Below are positions 24,711-32,878 of a stretch of 64,000 nucleotides of DNA, in pieces. The notes under the pieces are model-generated. The model searched no databases, was not told where the DNA came from, and saw only the letters and a list, made by a program, of their open reading frames with translations. The position numbers and the translations under genes were made by a program. Where the stretch lies: contig NZ_QDFV01000005.1 of the NCBI RefSeq assembly GCF_003075395.1, forward strand, positions 124,001 through 188,000, in the 5' to 3' direction. Position 1 is the first letter of the stretch. Every line of letters begins with the position of its first letter. The DNA comes from Microbacterium sp. TPD7012. Its GTDB lineage: Bacteria; Actinomycetota; Actinomycetes; Actinomycetales; Microbacteriaceae.

Positions 24711-25250
24711 ATGCTGCACAGCATCTTCGCCACGTCGCTGCTGATCCGACAGCAGGCGCAGCGCCGTCGCATCTCGGCCTGGCCGGCGGAGACGACGGTG
24801 AGGCCGCGAGACATCGCCGTCGCGGGGAGGTCGCTGACCGACCTCGCCCGCACTCGCGGCACACCCTGCGTCCTCATCGCCCGCGCGGGCGACGCCGACC
24901 GCGAGGACGGACGCCGCACGGTCGTCCTCGCGACCGTCCTGGGACGCACGGAGGGTCATCACCGCCGGCCCGCGGAGATCACCGTGGACTGCGATCTGCG
25001 CATCATCGGCCCGCGACTCCTCGATGCGCTGCTGCTCAACGGTCCCCGTACGCGAGAGCGCACCCGGCTCCTCGTGCAGCAGCGGGACCGCCAGGCGCCC
25101 CCGCTGCAGGTCTTCCTGCCCGCCGACACCTCACCGGGAGACCTCCTGACCTTCGTGTGCGAGGGCACCATCGCCGCAAGTCAGGTCCGATCGCACGACC
25201 GTGATCCCGGCGCGGCCGATGACGGTTGGCCCGGGCGCTGCATGAAGTGA
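24711..25250 (+). CDS. Hypothetical protein divergent from kdp
   Basis: A 179-residue protein that I do not recognise. Third-position GC is high and the middle part (RSLTDLARTRGTPCVLIARA, RTVVLATVLGR, EITVDCDLRIIGPRLLDALL) reads like a compact alpha/beta domain. No signal or membrane segment is visible. The start is uncertain among ATG 24711, GTG 24705 and ATG 24585; GGACGGA upstream slightly favours 24705-24711. It is divergent from the kdp operon, but no functional link is shown. Confidence 0.5.
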   Translation: MLHSIFATSLLIRQQAQRRRISAWPAETTVRPRDIAVAGRSLTDLARTRGTPCVLIARAGDADREDGRRTVVLATVLGRTEGHHRRPAEITVDCDLRIIGPRLLDALLLNGPRTRERTRLLVQQRDRQAPPLQVFLPADTSPGDLLTFVCEGTIAASQVRSHDRDPGAADDGWPGRCMK

Positions 25251-25286
25251 GCGGGGACGACGCCCGAGGAGTCCGTGCGGGCGGCC

Positions 25287-25844
25287 TCAGCGCGACGGCA
25301 GGGAAGCACCATCCGCCGACCGGGCGCGGCGAGCATCCGCGTAGACCGAAGCCCAGATGCGCTCGAAGGTCTCCCGCGTGATCAGTCCTCGCCGCAGGTC
25401 ATCGCAGGCGTTCTCCATCACCGAGGAGTACAGCGCGAGCATCTCCTCACGCCGTTCGTCCGCAGGATCCGATCGGAACCCCGCCCGGTTCGACCACAGC
25501 GAGATCGTTCGACTCCGCACCGCTCGCGCTCGCCGCCACAGATGGATGCCGACGGGAGCGATGAGGCAGAGGAGCGTGACCGCGGAGTGCTCCGGGGAGA
25601 CGCCGAGTGCGATCAGGAGCAGCCAGCACGAGGTACCCGCGCCCACGGCGATCGGGGCGAAGTCGTGGAGACGATGCGCCCAGCGCCGCTCGGCATCCGA
25701 GGCATCCGGCGGGTACACGACCAGCCGCGTGGTCACGACGCCATGACGAGCCACCGCCTGCTGAAGATGGCCCCACCGCACGGGTCGGGACTTGCGCCCC
25801 TGCGTGCGGGTCAGGCGATCATCGGGAGCTTGTTCGAGAGGCAT
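25287..25844 (-). CDS. Hypothetical membrane protein (DUF6611-like)
   Basis: A 185-residue protein with two adjacent hydrophobic helices in the middle (FAPIAVGAGTSCWLLLIALGV and HSAVTLLCLIAPVGIHLW), flanked by soluble parts. RWGHLQQAVARHGVVTTRLV with YPPDASDAERR resembles what I remember of DUF6611 proteins of Microbacteriaceae; this is a weak recollection. ATG 25844 is chosen because upstream codons (Cys/Trp-rich) look non-coding. It faces the hypothetical gene at 24711 tail to tail. Confidence 0.5.
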   Translation of the reverse strand: MPLEQAPDDRLTRTQGRKSRPVRWGHLQQAVARHGVVTTRLVVYPPDASDAERRWAHRLHDFAPIAVGAGTSCWLLLIALGVSPEHSAVTLLCLIAPVGIHLWRRARAVRSRTISLWSNRAGFRSDPADERREEMLALYSSVMENACDDLRRGLITRETFERIWASVYADARRARSADGASLPSR

Positions 25845-25912
25845 GCAGAGAAGGATCGGACATCCCGCTCCGCGGCACCAGCACTCCACACGGAACCCAT
25901 ACGCGACACCAC

Positions 25913-25946
25913 GAAGTGCCCGCCACCTGACGGCGACGGGCACTTC
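25913..25946 (-). terminator. Hairpin terminator after the first HisD-type gene
   Basis: GAAGTGCCCG (25913-25922) and CGGGCACTTC (25937-25946) form a perfect 10-bp stem with a 14-base loop, 20 bp past the dehydrogenase stop. Confidence 0.7.
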
Positions 25947-25965
25947 CGGGTTGATCGCACGGGGC

Positions 25966-27282
25966 TCACTCGTAGGTCGCGAGCCTCATCGTCGCGGTCG
26001 CGCTGTGTGCGGCCATGCCCTCGGAGTCGGAGATGACCTGCACGGCGTTCGCGAGCTCGGGCGTCGCCTCGCGTGCGATGCGCTGGTAGGTCAGCGGCTT
26101 GAGGAAGCGCGAGACCGAGAGTCCGGCACTGTGCTTGGCCCCGCCCGCCGTCGGCAGCACGTGGTTCGTGCCCGCCATGCCCTTGTCGGAGTAGGCGACC
26201 GTGCTCCACGGGCCGATGAAGAGCGAGCCGTAGTTGCGCAGATTCGCGTGGTACCAGTCGTCGTCGGCCGTGATGAGCTCGAGGTGCTCGGGGGCCAGGT
26301 CGTCCATGAGGGCCGCGGCGGTCTCGCGGTCCTTCGCCACCGTGACGACACCGTAGTCGCGCCAGGCCGGACCGCAGATCTCGGCGGTGGCCAGGGTCTC
26401 GAGCTGACGCTCGACGGCGGCGATCACCGCGCGGCCATGCTCTTCGGATGTCGTGACGAGAGCTGCCGGAGAGTTCGGGCCGTGCTCTGCCTGACCCAGC
26501 AGGTCGGCGGCCACGATCTCGGGGTCGGCCGTCTCGTCGGAGATGACGGCGACCTCGCTCGGGCCCGCCAGCAGGTCGATCGCGACCGTGCCGAACAGCT
26601 GCCGCTTCGCCTCGGCGACGAACGCGTTCCCGGCACCCACGAGCATGTCGACGGGCAGTTCGCCGAGCAGTCCGTATGCCATGGCGGCGAGCGCCTGCAC
26701 ACCGCCGATCACGAACACGCGGTCGACACCCGAGAGGTGCGCGGCGTAGACGACCGCGTCGTTCGCGTTTCCGTCGGGCTGCGGGGGCGTGCAGGCGATG
26801 ACCGTGGGGACGCCGGCGGCCTTCGCGACGCCGACCGTCATGAAGGCGCTCGCAGTGAGGGGGAAGCGCCCGGCGGGGAGGTAGGCGCCGACGCGCGAGA
26901 CCGGGATGTACTTGGCACCGGTCACGATGCCGGGGACGAGCTCGGTCTCGAAGTCGGAGAGGTGCGCGCGGGACTCCTTGGCGAAAGCCTGGGTCCGAGC
27001 GGCGCCCAGTTCGATCGCGGCACGGAGGTCGGGCGCGAGGCGGTCGCCGCTGGTCGCGATCTGCTCGGCGGTGAGCTCGATGTCGGCGCCCTGGTAGTTG
27101 TCCAGCTTGCGGGCGTAGTCGAGCACGGCGTCGAGACCGCGCTCGCGGATGTCGGCGAGCATGTTCGTCACGGTCTCGATCACGGCGGGATCGCGCTGCG
27201 CGGCCGGTGCGTCGATGAGTGGGGTCTTGAGGTGGTGGAACGCTCCGTCGAGGCGGGCGAGCACGGGTGAGGAGTAACGCAT
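25966..27282 (-). CDS. HisD-family dehydrogenase, paralogue 1
   Basis: A 438-residue protein of the histidinol dehydrogenase fold, which oxidises a primary alcohol to an acid with two NAD+. Family residues are in place: zinc ligands in GQAEHGPNSPAAL, catalytic Glu-His in LAPEHLELI, Asp in YSDKGMAGTNHVLPT and the C-terminal SEGMAAH. It is not next to his genes; it is divergent from a LysR regulator and lies near a second paralogue (32879-34207). Catabolic HisD relatives such as HpsN act on sugar-like or sulfonate diols, so a non-histidinol substrate is likely. Confidence 0.88.
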   Translation of the reverse strand: MRYSSPVLARLDGAFHHLKTPLIDAPAAQRDPAVIETVTNMLADIRERGLDAVLDYARKLDNYQGADIELTAEQIATSGDRLAPDLRAAIELGAARTQAFAKESRAHLSDFETELVPGIVTGAKYIPVSRVGAYLPAGRFPLTASAFMTVGVAKAAGVPTVIACTPPQPDGNANDAVVYAAHLSGVDRVFVIGGVQALAAMAYGLLGELPVDMLVGAGNAFVAEAKRQLFGTVAIDLLAGPSEVAVISDETADPEIVAADLLGQAEHGPNSPAALVTTSEEHGRAVIAAVERQLETLATAEICGPAWRDYGVVTVAKDRETAAALMDDLAPEHLELITADDDWYHANLRNYGSLFIGPWSTVAYSDKGMAGTNHVLPTAGGAKHSAGLSVSRFLKPLTYQRIAREATPELANAVQVISDSEGMAAHSATATMRLATYE

Positions 27283-27305
27283 GCTGGAAGGCTAGATCGA
27301 TACCA

Positions 27306-27327
27306 ACCATCCGACAAGCCTGATGGT
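27306..27327. promoter_or_regulatory. Candidate LysR operator between divergent genes
   Basis: ACCATC (27306-27311) and GATGGT (27322-27327) are inverted with a 10-bp spacer in the 76-bp gap between the HisD-type gene and the LysR gene. The shape resembles a LysR box but is not an exact T-N11-A. Confidence 0.45.
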
Positions 27328-27358
27328 CCGAGGCCTTGCATCGGGTTTACCATTGGCT

Positions 27359-28285
27359 GTGACCATCACCCAGTTGACCGCCTTCCTCGCCGCCCTGGAG
27401 CACGGCTCCTTCACCGCGGCCGCCGCGAGCCTCGCCATGACCCAGGCCTCGGTGTCGGAGCTCGTCGCCCGCCTCGAGCGCGAGCTCGGCGTCACCCTGT
27501 TCACCCGCGGCAGCCGACGACTCGTGCCCACGGCGGCCGCGCTCGAGCTGCGTCCGCACGCGACGCAGGCCGTGAGCGCGGTGCAGAACGGCATCGACAC
27601 GATCCAGGCACTGACCTCTCTCGACCGCGGAACCTGCACGTTCGGCGTGCTCCGCAATGCCGCGTACTACGCTCTCGCGGACCTCGCCGAGACCTTCCAC
27701 CACCGGCATCCGAACGTGCGGCTCCGCCTGGTCGGCATCAACTCGGCCCACGTCGCGCGCTCGATCGCGAGCGGCGAGCTCGAGGCCGGACTGCTCGTGC
27801 TTCCCATCGATGAAGACGGCCTCGAGGTGCGCCCGCTCTTCCGCGACGAGGTGCTCTACGCCTCGGCCACCCGCCCTGCCGACGCCGGACCCGTCACGAT
27901 CGACGAGGTCGCCGAGGCGAAGCTCGTGCTCTACGACGCGTTCGCCGGGTGGGACGATCCGACGAGGCGCCAGCTGCTCGAGCGCGCACGACTGCGCGGC
28001 CTGTCGATCGAGCCCGCGGTCGAGGTCGAGAACGTCGAGACGGCGCTGAGCCTGGTCGCCGCGGGCGCCGCCGACACCATCGTGTCGCGGTCCATCACCG
28101 AGGCGGAGGGCTTCGCCGCCGGCATCCGCACCTTCCCGTTCGCGGAGCCGATGCACGACACGATCGCACTCGTGAAGCGCGAGGGGATGCTGCTGTCGCC
28201 CGCGACCCAGCGGCTCGCCGAGCTGGCGGAGCGGATGCTGCGCGAGAGGCTCCCCGAGCACCAGGGCCGCACCCCGCTCGACTGA
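27359..28285 (+). CDS. LysR-family regulator
   Basis: A 308-residue regulator with an N-terminal helix-turn-helix (TQLTAFLAALEHGSFTAAAA, then QASVSELVARLERELGVTLF) and a type 2 periplasmic-binding-like effector domain. I place the start at GTG 27359, which gives the standard LysR N-terminus; an in-frame ATG at 27323 would add 12 residues and overlap the presumed operator. It is divergent from the first HisD-type gene and presumably controls it in response to the substrate. Confidence 0.88.
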   Translation: MTITQLTAFLAALEHGSFTAAAASLAMTQASVSELVARLERELGVTLFTRGSRRLVPTAAALELRPHATQAVSAVQNGIDTIQALTSLDRGTCTFGVLRNAAYYALADLAETFHHRHPNVRLRLVGINSAHVARSIASGELEAGLLVLPIDEDGLEVRPLFRDEVLYASATRPADAGPVTIDEVAEAKLVLYDAFAGWDDPTRRQLLERARLRGLSIEPAVEVENVETALSLVAAGAADTIVSRSITEAEGFAAGIRTFPFAEPMHDTIALVKREGMLLSPATQRLAELAERMLRERLPEHQGRTPLD

Positions 28286-28289
28286 GCTC

Positions 28290-28547
28290 TTCGACAGGCC
28301 CAGGGACCCACCCAGGCTCAGGGTCCCCCGCTCGCCCGGGAGGACTTCGCATCCGTGGGCGGAGCCTCGGACGCCGATGCTCCTCCCCACGCAGAGTTCT
28401 CCTCCCGACGGCGCGCCGTTCGACAGGATCAGGGACCCACCTAGGCTCAGGGTCCCCCGCTCGCCAGGGAGGACTTCGCACCCATGGGCGGAGCCCTGGG
28501 CGCGGATGCTCCTCCCCACGCAGAGTTCTCCTCCCGACGACGCACCC
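28290..28547. repeat. Two tandem copies of a 129-bp composite repeat
   Basis: A segment beginning TTCGACAGG at 28290 is repeated at 28419 with few differences, an exact 129-bp period. Each copy joins a family A arm (CAGGGACCCACC, AGGCTCAGGGTCCC) to a family D hairpin (GTGGGCGGAG, then CTCCTCCCCAC and AGAGTTCTCCTCCCGACG). This fills the 296-bp gap between the LysR and nitrilase genes; I see no gene in it. Confidence 0.85.
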
Positions 28548-28548
28548 C

Positions 28549-28575
28549 GGTCGTTGAGCGAAGCGAGACGAAACG
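28549..28575. repeat. Short dispersed-type repeat GGTCGTTGAGCG...
   Basis: GGTCGTTGAGCGAAGCGAGA followed by CGAAACG is a word I remember as common between genes in Microbacterium genomes. Only one copy is in this window, so the repeat call rests on recollection. Confidence 0.4.
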
Positions 28576-28581
28576 CCTGCC

Positions 28582-29391
28582 TCAGTACAGGTCGCCCCGA
28601 CGGTCGTCGAACAGGTGGTTGTGCGGCGGCAGCGACTTCTCGCGCACGGCCGCGAGCGAGAGCACGGCGGTCGCGCCCATCACCGCGCGGAACGCGACGA
28701 TCCAGCCCTGCTCGTCGATGATCGCGGTGCCGTCGGTCCAGTCGACTCCGCGCTCGGAGCCCCAGCGGTCGGCGACGACCACCGGCAGGCGCGAGGAGCG
28801 GGCGGATGCCATGGCCTGGATCAGCTCAGGGGCGTGCTCGCCCTCGGGCCGCGGCACCAGCGGCCAGTTGACCGGCAGCGCGAGCACGTCGGCCCCGGCG
28901 AGCGCCAGGCGGCGCGGCACCTCGGGGAACTCGTTGTCGTAGCAGATCGCGACGCCGAGGCGCCCGAACGAGGTGTCCACGACGAGGCCCGCCTCGGCGC
29001 CGACGTCGAACACGAGCTTCTCGGCGCCCCAGAGGTGCGACTTGCGGTAGTCGGCCAGGTGGGCGTCATGGGTGAGGACGGCGGCGGTGTTGTACAGCCG
29101 CTCGCCGTCGATCTCGGCATAGCCCACCACCACGACGGCATCCGCGGGGATGACCTCCTGGATCGACGCCCAGCGCGCGTCATCCGCCGTCATGCCCGCC
29201 CTCTCGGCCTCGGCGCGATCCTCGAACACGTACCCGCTCGTGGCGAGCTCGGGCAGCACGATCAGTCGCGCGTCACGGCGGGCCGCGGCCGAGACGGCAT
29301 CGCGGATGCGGCCGAGGTTCGCGTCGACGTCGCCGATCACGACCTCCGGCGACAGGGCGGCGACGCGCAGGTCGTCGACAGGTGCAGTCAT
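28582..29391 (-). CDS. Carbon-nitrogen hydrolase (nitrilase superfamily)
   Basis: A 269-residue cytosolic amidase/nitrilase-fold enzyme with the full Glu-Lys-Cys triad: Glu in LIVLPELATSGYVF near 48, Lys in DYRKSHLWGAE near 115 and Cys in GVAICYDNEFPEVPRRL near 151. It should hydrolyse an amide or carbamoyl bond; the substrate is not predictable. It is downstream of the bicupin gene on the same strand, but a hairpin (29420-29448) separates them, so co-expression may be partial. Confidence 0.88.
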   Translation of the reverse strand: MTAPVDDLRVAALSPEVVIGDVDANLGRIRDAVSAAARRDARLIVLPELATSGYVFEDRAEAERAGMTADDARWASIQEVIPADAVVVVGYAEIDGERLYNTAAVLTHDAHLADYRKSHLWGAEKLVFDVGAEAGLVVDTSFGRLGVAICYDNEFPEVPRRLALAGADVLALPVNWPLVPRPEGEHAPELIQAMASARSSRLPVVVADRWGSERGVDWTDGTAIIDEQGWIVAFRAVMGATAVLSLAAVREKSLPPHNHLFDDRRGDLY

Positions 29392-29419
29392 GGGTCCATC
29401 CTCTCCTCGGAGACGACGA

Positions 29420-29448
29420 AGCGCGAGGAGCCGTCGGCCCCTCGCGCT
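29420..29448 (-). terminator. Hairpin between bicupin and nitrilase genes
   Basis: AGCGCGAGG (29420-29428) pairs with CCTCGCGCT (29440-29448). It lies 11 bp past the bicupin stop and could end or attenuate the transcript before the nitrilase gene. Confidence 0.55.
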
Positions 29449-29458
29449 CCTTCGATTC

Positions 29459-30628
29459 TCAGTCGTCTTCCGTGGCGGTGACCATCACTCCGAGCGGAGC
29501 GAGGTAGCCGTTCGGGTCGATCGTCCAGTCGGCCGCGGCGGCCGCCTCGACGACCTCCGGTGCCCACTCGAGGTAGACGCGGTCGTCGCCGCCGTTGATC
29601 ACGAGCACCGTGCCGGAGCCGGTCTCGTCGCCCTCGACGCAGCGGTATTCGCGCCAGGCTCCCTCGGGAACGGAGAACGTGTCTCCGGCGCCGAGGTTCA
29701 CGGTCGTCGACGGATCGCCGTTGAGCGTGACCTCCCAGCGCCCCGTCTTGAACAGCAGCGCCTGCGTCTTGTCGTGACGGTGACGCAGCACGCCCTGACC
29801 CGGCTCGGCCTTCACCCACGCGAGGTTGAACGAATGCGGCTCGGTCACGTTCGGCACCTGGCGGCGGTTCTCGCTCATGCCGTAGCCGATCGCGGTCGCG
29901 AGCTCGACGCGTCCGCCGTCGACGGCCGCGCACAGCAGCGCCGCCGCAGAGTACCTGCGGTCGCCCGGCTGGATCACGCGCGAGCGCATGTCCTCGACCG
30001 TGTAGGTCGTGAGCTCGTCGATGTAGTGCTGCTTCATCGGCGTGATGAGCGGCACGTCATCGGGGAGCACGTCGCCGGCGACCGTGTCGATCAGCTTGTT
30101 GTCGGCCGTGAGGTGGAGCCCGTAGGACTCGGCCTCGCGCAGGACCGAGGGGCCCCAGATGATGCCGCCGTTGTCGTCGCGACCGAGCACGGTGTAGAGG
30201 ATGCCGTCGTCCGGACCCTCGTTCGTGAATCCGCGGAAGATCCACGTGGGGATCGTGACGATGTCGCCGTCATGGCTGATGTACTCGCCCTGCTTGCCGT
30301 CGACACCCCAGCGGAGGCGGAACTCGCCGCCGAGGTTGATGAACACCTCGGCCGTGAAGTGCAGGTGCAGGTTGTTCGAGATGCCGTTCGGCATGCCGGC
30401 GGCCCCGGTGTTGAACCCGTGGTTGACCTCGAGGTTCACGTACTGGCTCGCGTTCTGCGAGACGCCGGCGCCGATGAAGGAGTAGTTCTCCTTGCGGTCG
30501 GAGCCCGGGGTGCGGCAGTCGATGAACGCCGAGTTGCACGGCACCCAGTCGGAGCGACGGATGGTCCGGCGTTCGATCTCGTTCGCGTCGACGATGACGT
30601 CGGTCGCGTCGACGATGGCGTTGCTCAT
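29459..30628 (-). CDS. Bicupin protein of unknown function
   Basis: A 389-residue protein with two cupin domains. The first carries NNLHLHFTAEVFINLGGEFR (His, His and Glu as metal ligands) near residues 100-120. The second carries GVLRHRHDKTQALLFKTGRW near 285-300, with a Pro-Gly-type second motif FSVPEGAWREYRCV. The strands and motifs suggest a metal-dependent dioxygenase, isomerase or epimerase, but I know no named enzyme with this sequence. It is 31 bp downstream of the double NTF2-like gene and under the same LacI-type operator. Confidence 0.75.
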   Translation of the reverse strand: MSNAIVDATDVIVDANEIERRTIRRSDWVPCNSAFIDCRTPGSDRKENYSFIGAGVSQNASQYVNLEVNHGFNTGAAGMPNGISNNLHLHFTAEVFINLGGEFRLRWGVDGKQGEYISHDGDIVTIPTWIFRGFTNEGPDDGILYTVLGRDDNGGIIWGPSVLREAESYGLHLTADNKLIDTVAGDVLPDDVPLITPMKQHYIDELTTYTVEDMRSRVIQPGDRRYSAAALLCAAVDGGRVELATAIGYGMSENRRQVPNVTEPHSFNLAWVKAEPGQGVLRHRHDKTQALLFKTGRWEVTLNGDPSTTVNLGAGDTFSVPEGAWREYRCVEGDETGSGTVLVINGGDDRVYLEWAPEVVEAAAAADWTIDPNGYLAPLGVMVTATEDD

Positions 30629-30659
30629 TTCTTCTTCTCCTTGGTGATCGGGGGATCGA

Positions 30660-31640
30660 TCAGTAGATGTTGGCGAAGGCCACGGGCTCGTCGCCGCGCT
30701 GGCCTTGGATCTGCGCGCGAAGCGCGATGTCGTCCCACAGACGAACCTCTTTCACGAGGGCGCCGTTGTGGAAGGTGAACTGCGAGATGCCCAGCACGTC
30801 GACCGGCTTGCCCGTGAGCGGTCCGTAGTTCGGGACGCCGTTGTAGTCGCCGACGAACTTCCACACGACGGCCACGCGGAGACCCGCGTACCGCACGTCG
30901 TAGTTGGTCTGGATGTCGCGGATCTCGAACTGACCGCCGGGGAACGACTCGAGCAAGCGCAGCAGTGCGCGACGGTAGCCCTCCGGACGGATGACGAGGC
31001 GGTTGCCGACCGTCAGGAGCACGAGGTCGCGCTCGAAGAACTTCTCGACCTTCTGCAGATCGCGATCGTTCCAGACGGTCTTGATCAGGTCGATGACCTT
31101 CTCGACCTCGGCGCGGTACTCGTCGGGGCGCTCTCCGGAGTCGCCCTTCGCGATGGGGTCGGCGGGTGCCGGCTCGTTCCAGGATCCGGAGAAGCCGCGG
31201 AAGGTCTGCGCGCTGGCGACCTCGTCGAGGTCCTCGCCGCGTGCGAGGGGCCCCGCGAGCGTGTCGCGGACGACCCACTCCTCGACCATGCGGCCGCGCC
31301 GGTAGAGGCAGTTGGCGATCGTGCGGCTGAACTCGGAGGTCTGCAGGTGACCGGAGAGCACGAGGTGCGAGCTGAGGAACGCGTCGTCGCCGCGCGCCTC
31401 CCAGATGACGTCTTCGGCCTGCCCGGTGCGGTCGGGGGTCGCCGAGATGCGCATGAGCGAACCCTCGATGACCTCGTCACGGTTCGAGGAGGTGCCGAGA
31501 CCGCCGTGCACGATCGAGTCGGGCTCGTAGTTCTCGCGGATGTAGTGGATCGACCGATCGACCCAGATCAGGTCGGTGACCTCACGGATGAAGTCATCGG
31601 GGTCCTTGTACGGCAGATAGGCGACCGGATCGAGAGGCAC
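30660..31640 (-). CDS. Double NTF2-like (SnoaL-type) protein
   Basis: A 326-residue protein with two NTF2-like cone folds (about 10-140 and 180-310). IHYIRENYEPDSIVHGGLGT and KTVWNDRDLQKVEKFFERDL are the characteristic openings. Relatives act as cyclases, dehydratases, isomerases or ligand-binding subunits. The start is GTG (31638-31640) with AAGGAG 10 bases upstream. It is the first gene after the promoter/operator at 31703-31731, followed by the bicupin. Confidence 0.75.
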   Translation of the reverse strand: MPLDPVAYLPYKDPDDFIREVTDLIWVDRSIHYIRENYEPDSIVHGGLGTSSNRDEVIEGSLMRISATPDRTGQAEDVIWEARGDDAFLSSHLVLSGHLQTSEFSRTIANCLYRRGRMVEEWVVRDTLAGPLARGEDLDEVASAQTFRGFSGSWNEPAPADPIAKGDSGERPDEYRAEVEKVIDLIKTVWNDRDLQKVEKFFERDLVLLTVGNRLVIRPEGYRRALLRLLESFPGGQFEIRDIQTNYDVRYAGLRVAVVWKFVGDYNGVPNYGPLTGKPVDVLGISQFTFHNGALVKEVRLWDDIALRAQIQGQRGDEPVAFANIY

Positions 31641-31702
31641 GCTGTTTCACTCCTTAGACAGATGAGTCCGCGTTTCGTCGGTGATCGCGGGCTTCTTTCG
31701 TC

Positions 31703-31731
31703 AGTGTATGCGTATGCACAAACGAGTGCAA
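31703..31731 (-). promoter_or_regulatory. Promoter with LacI-type operator for the NTF2-bicupin unit
   Basis: On the minus strand TTGCAC (31726-31731), a 17-bp spacer and TACACT (31703-31708) form a promoter. TGTATGCGTATGCA (31705-31718), 12 of 14 matches to the palindrome TGCATACGTATGCA, sits between the two boxes. Binding would block polymerase. Confidence 0.7.
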
Positions 31732-31774
31732 GAGAGACTTTCCTGACACACGGGTGTCAGAGGCGGATGCCGCG

Positions 31775-32779
31775 TCAGCCGGCCGCGGCGGCGGCGAGGG
31801 TGCGACGGGGCACGAACGACGACGCGAACCGCACGTTCTCGATCGGAGCCTCGCGGTTCTCGATGCGGCGCACGATGAGGTCGGCCGCGGCCTCCGCCAT
31901 CCCGATGATGTCGTAGCGGACCGTGGCGAGATCGACGATGGGCCAGGCGGCCTCCGGCAGGTCGTCGAAGCCGACCACCGAGAGATCCTCGGGAACGCGG
32001 AGGCCCGCGCGATGCGCGGCGTTCAGCACGCCGTAGGCGACCACGTCGTTGCCGCAGAAGAGGACAGTCGGACGATCGTCGCCGCTCAGCAGCGAGGCGG
32101 CCGCCGCCTCACCCTCGTCCGCGCTGAACCGGGAGACCTTCCGGGTGTCCGCCTCGGCGAGGGTCAGCCCGTGCGAGAGGACGGCGTCGCGCAGCGCGGA
32201 TTCCCGCGCCTGCGCCGTGCTGGTGTTGGTGGGGCCGAGCACCGCGCCGATGCGGCGGTGTCCCAGCTCGACGGCTCGGTCGACGGCCTGCTTGTAGCCG
32301 TCGACGGGATCGACCACCGTGGCATCCGCTTCGATCAGCGAGCCGATCCGGTTGAAGTACACGAAGGGGAGACCGCGGTCCTTGAGACGCAGCGGCGCCG
32401 CCGACTCCACCGTCGTGGTGGCGAGGATCAGGCCGTCGAGCCCGTTCGCGAGCAGACGCTCGACGATCGTGTCGTTGTCGGCGGTCTCGGTGTGCAGCAT
32501 GAGCTGATAGCCGAGAGCCTCGAGCTCCCGGTGCACCGGCGCGATGATGTGCGAGTAGAACTGGTTGTCGAGGTCGGTCAGCAGCAGACCGATGCGCCGG
32601 GTGCGACCCGAGGAGAGCGCGCGGCCCGCCTCGCTGGGCACGTAGCCGAGCAGCTGGGCGGCCTCGCGCACGCGCACCTTGGTGGCTTCCGACACCCGGG
32701 AGTCGTCCCGCAGAGCCCGTGAGACGGTCGGCTGCGACACCCCCGCCAACCGCGCGACATCGCGACTCGTCACGACCAT
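31775..32779 (-). CDS. LacI-family regulator of the catabolic island
   Basis: A 334-residue LacI/GalR repressor. The N-terminal helix-turn-helix and hinge are VTSRDVARLAGVSQPTVSRA through EAAQLLGYVPSEAGRALSS, followed by a sugar-binding-type effector domain (GLLLTDLDNQFYSHII, VLFCGNDVVAYGVLNAA, VVGFDDLPEAAW). I start at ATG 32779, with GGGGGAGG 6-7 bases upstream; the longer open frame has no ribosome site. It is flanked by LacI-type palindromes on both sides and at the ABC operon, so it likely controls all three units. Confidence 0.9.
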   Translation of the reverse strand: MVVTSRDVARLAGVSQPTVSRALRDDSRVSEATKVRVREAAQLLGYVPSEAGRALSSGRTRRIGLLLTDLDNQFYSHIIAPVHRELEALGYQLMLHTETADNDTIVERLLANGLDGLILATTTVESAAPLRLKDRGLPFVYFNRIGSLIEADATVVDPVDGYKQAVDRAVELGHRRIGAVLGPTNTSTAQARESALRDAVLSHGLTLAEADTRKVSRFSADEGEAAAASLLSGDDRPTVLFCGNDVVAYGVLNAAHRAGLRVPEDLSVVGFDDLPEAAWPIVDLATVRYDIIGMAEAAADLIVRRIENREAPIENVRFASSFVPRRTLAAAAAG

Positions 32780-32816
32780 GTGATGCCTCCCCCTCAACGC
32801 GGGAAATTCTAGCGCC

Positions 32817-32863
32817 TTGACGCGTCCGTGCATACGCGGTCATAATCAGAGCATACGTATGCA
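32817..32863 (+). promoter_or_regulatory. Promoter and LacI-type operators for the hisD2-SDR-aldolase unit
   Basis: TTGACG (32817-32822), an 18-bp spacer and CATAAT (32841-32846) read rightward. AGCATACGTATGCA (32850-32863), 13 of 14 matches to the palindrome, covers the expected start site. A weaker half-site begins at 32829, exactly 21 bp (two turns) upstream. The same sites may autoregulate the divergent LacI gene. Confidence 0.72.
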
Positions 32864-32878
32864 ACGAAAGGATGGGCC

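Noticed and set aside
24420..24962. Minus-strand ORFs in the kdp upstream region
   Set aside because: Several overlapping frames with Arg-rich products and no motif; the plus frame at 24711 has better codon use.
28290..28547. A CRISPR array
   Set aside because: Only two long copies with 129-bp period and no short repeat-spacer pattern; no cas genes in the window.
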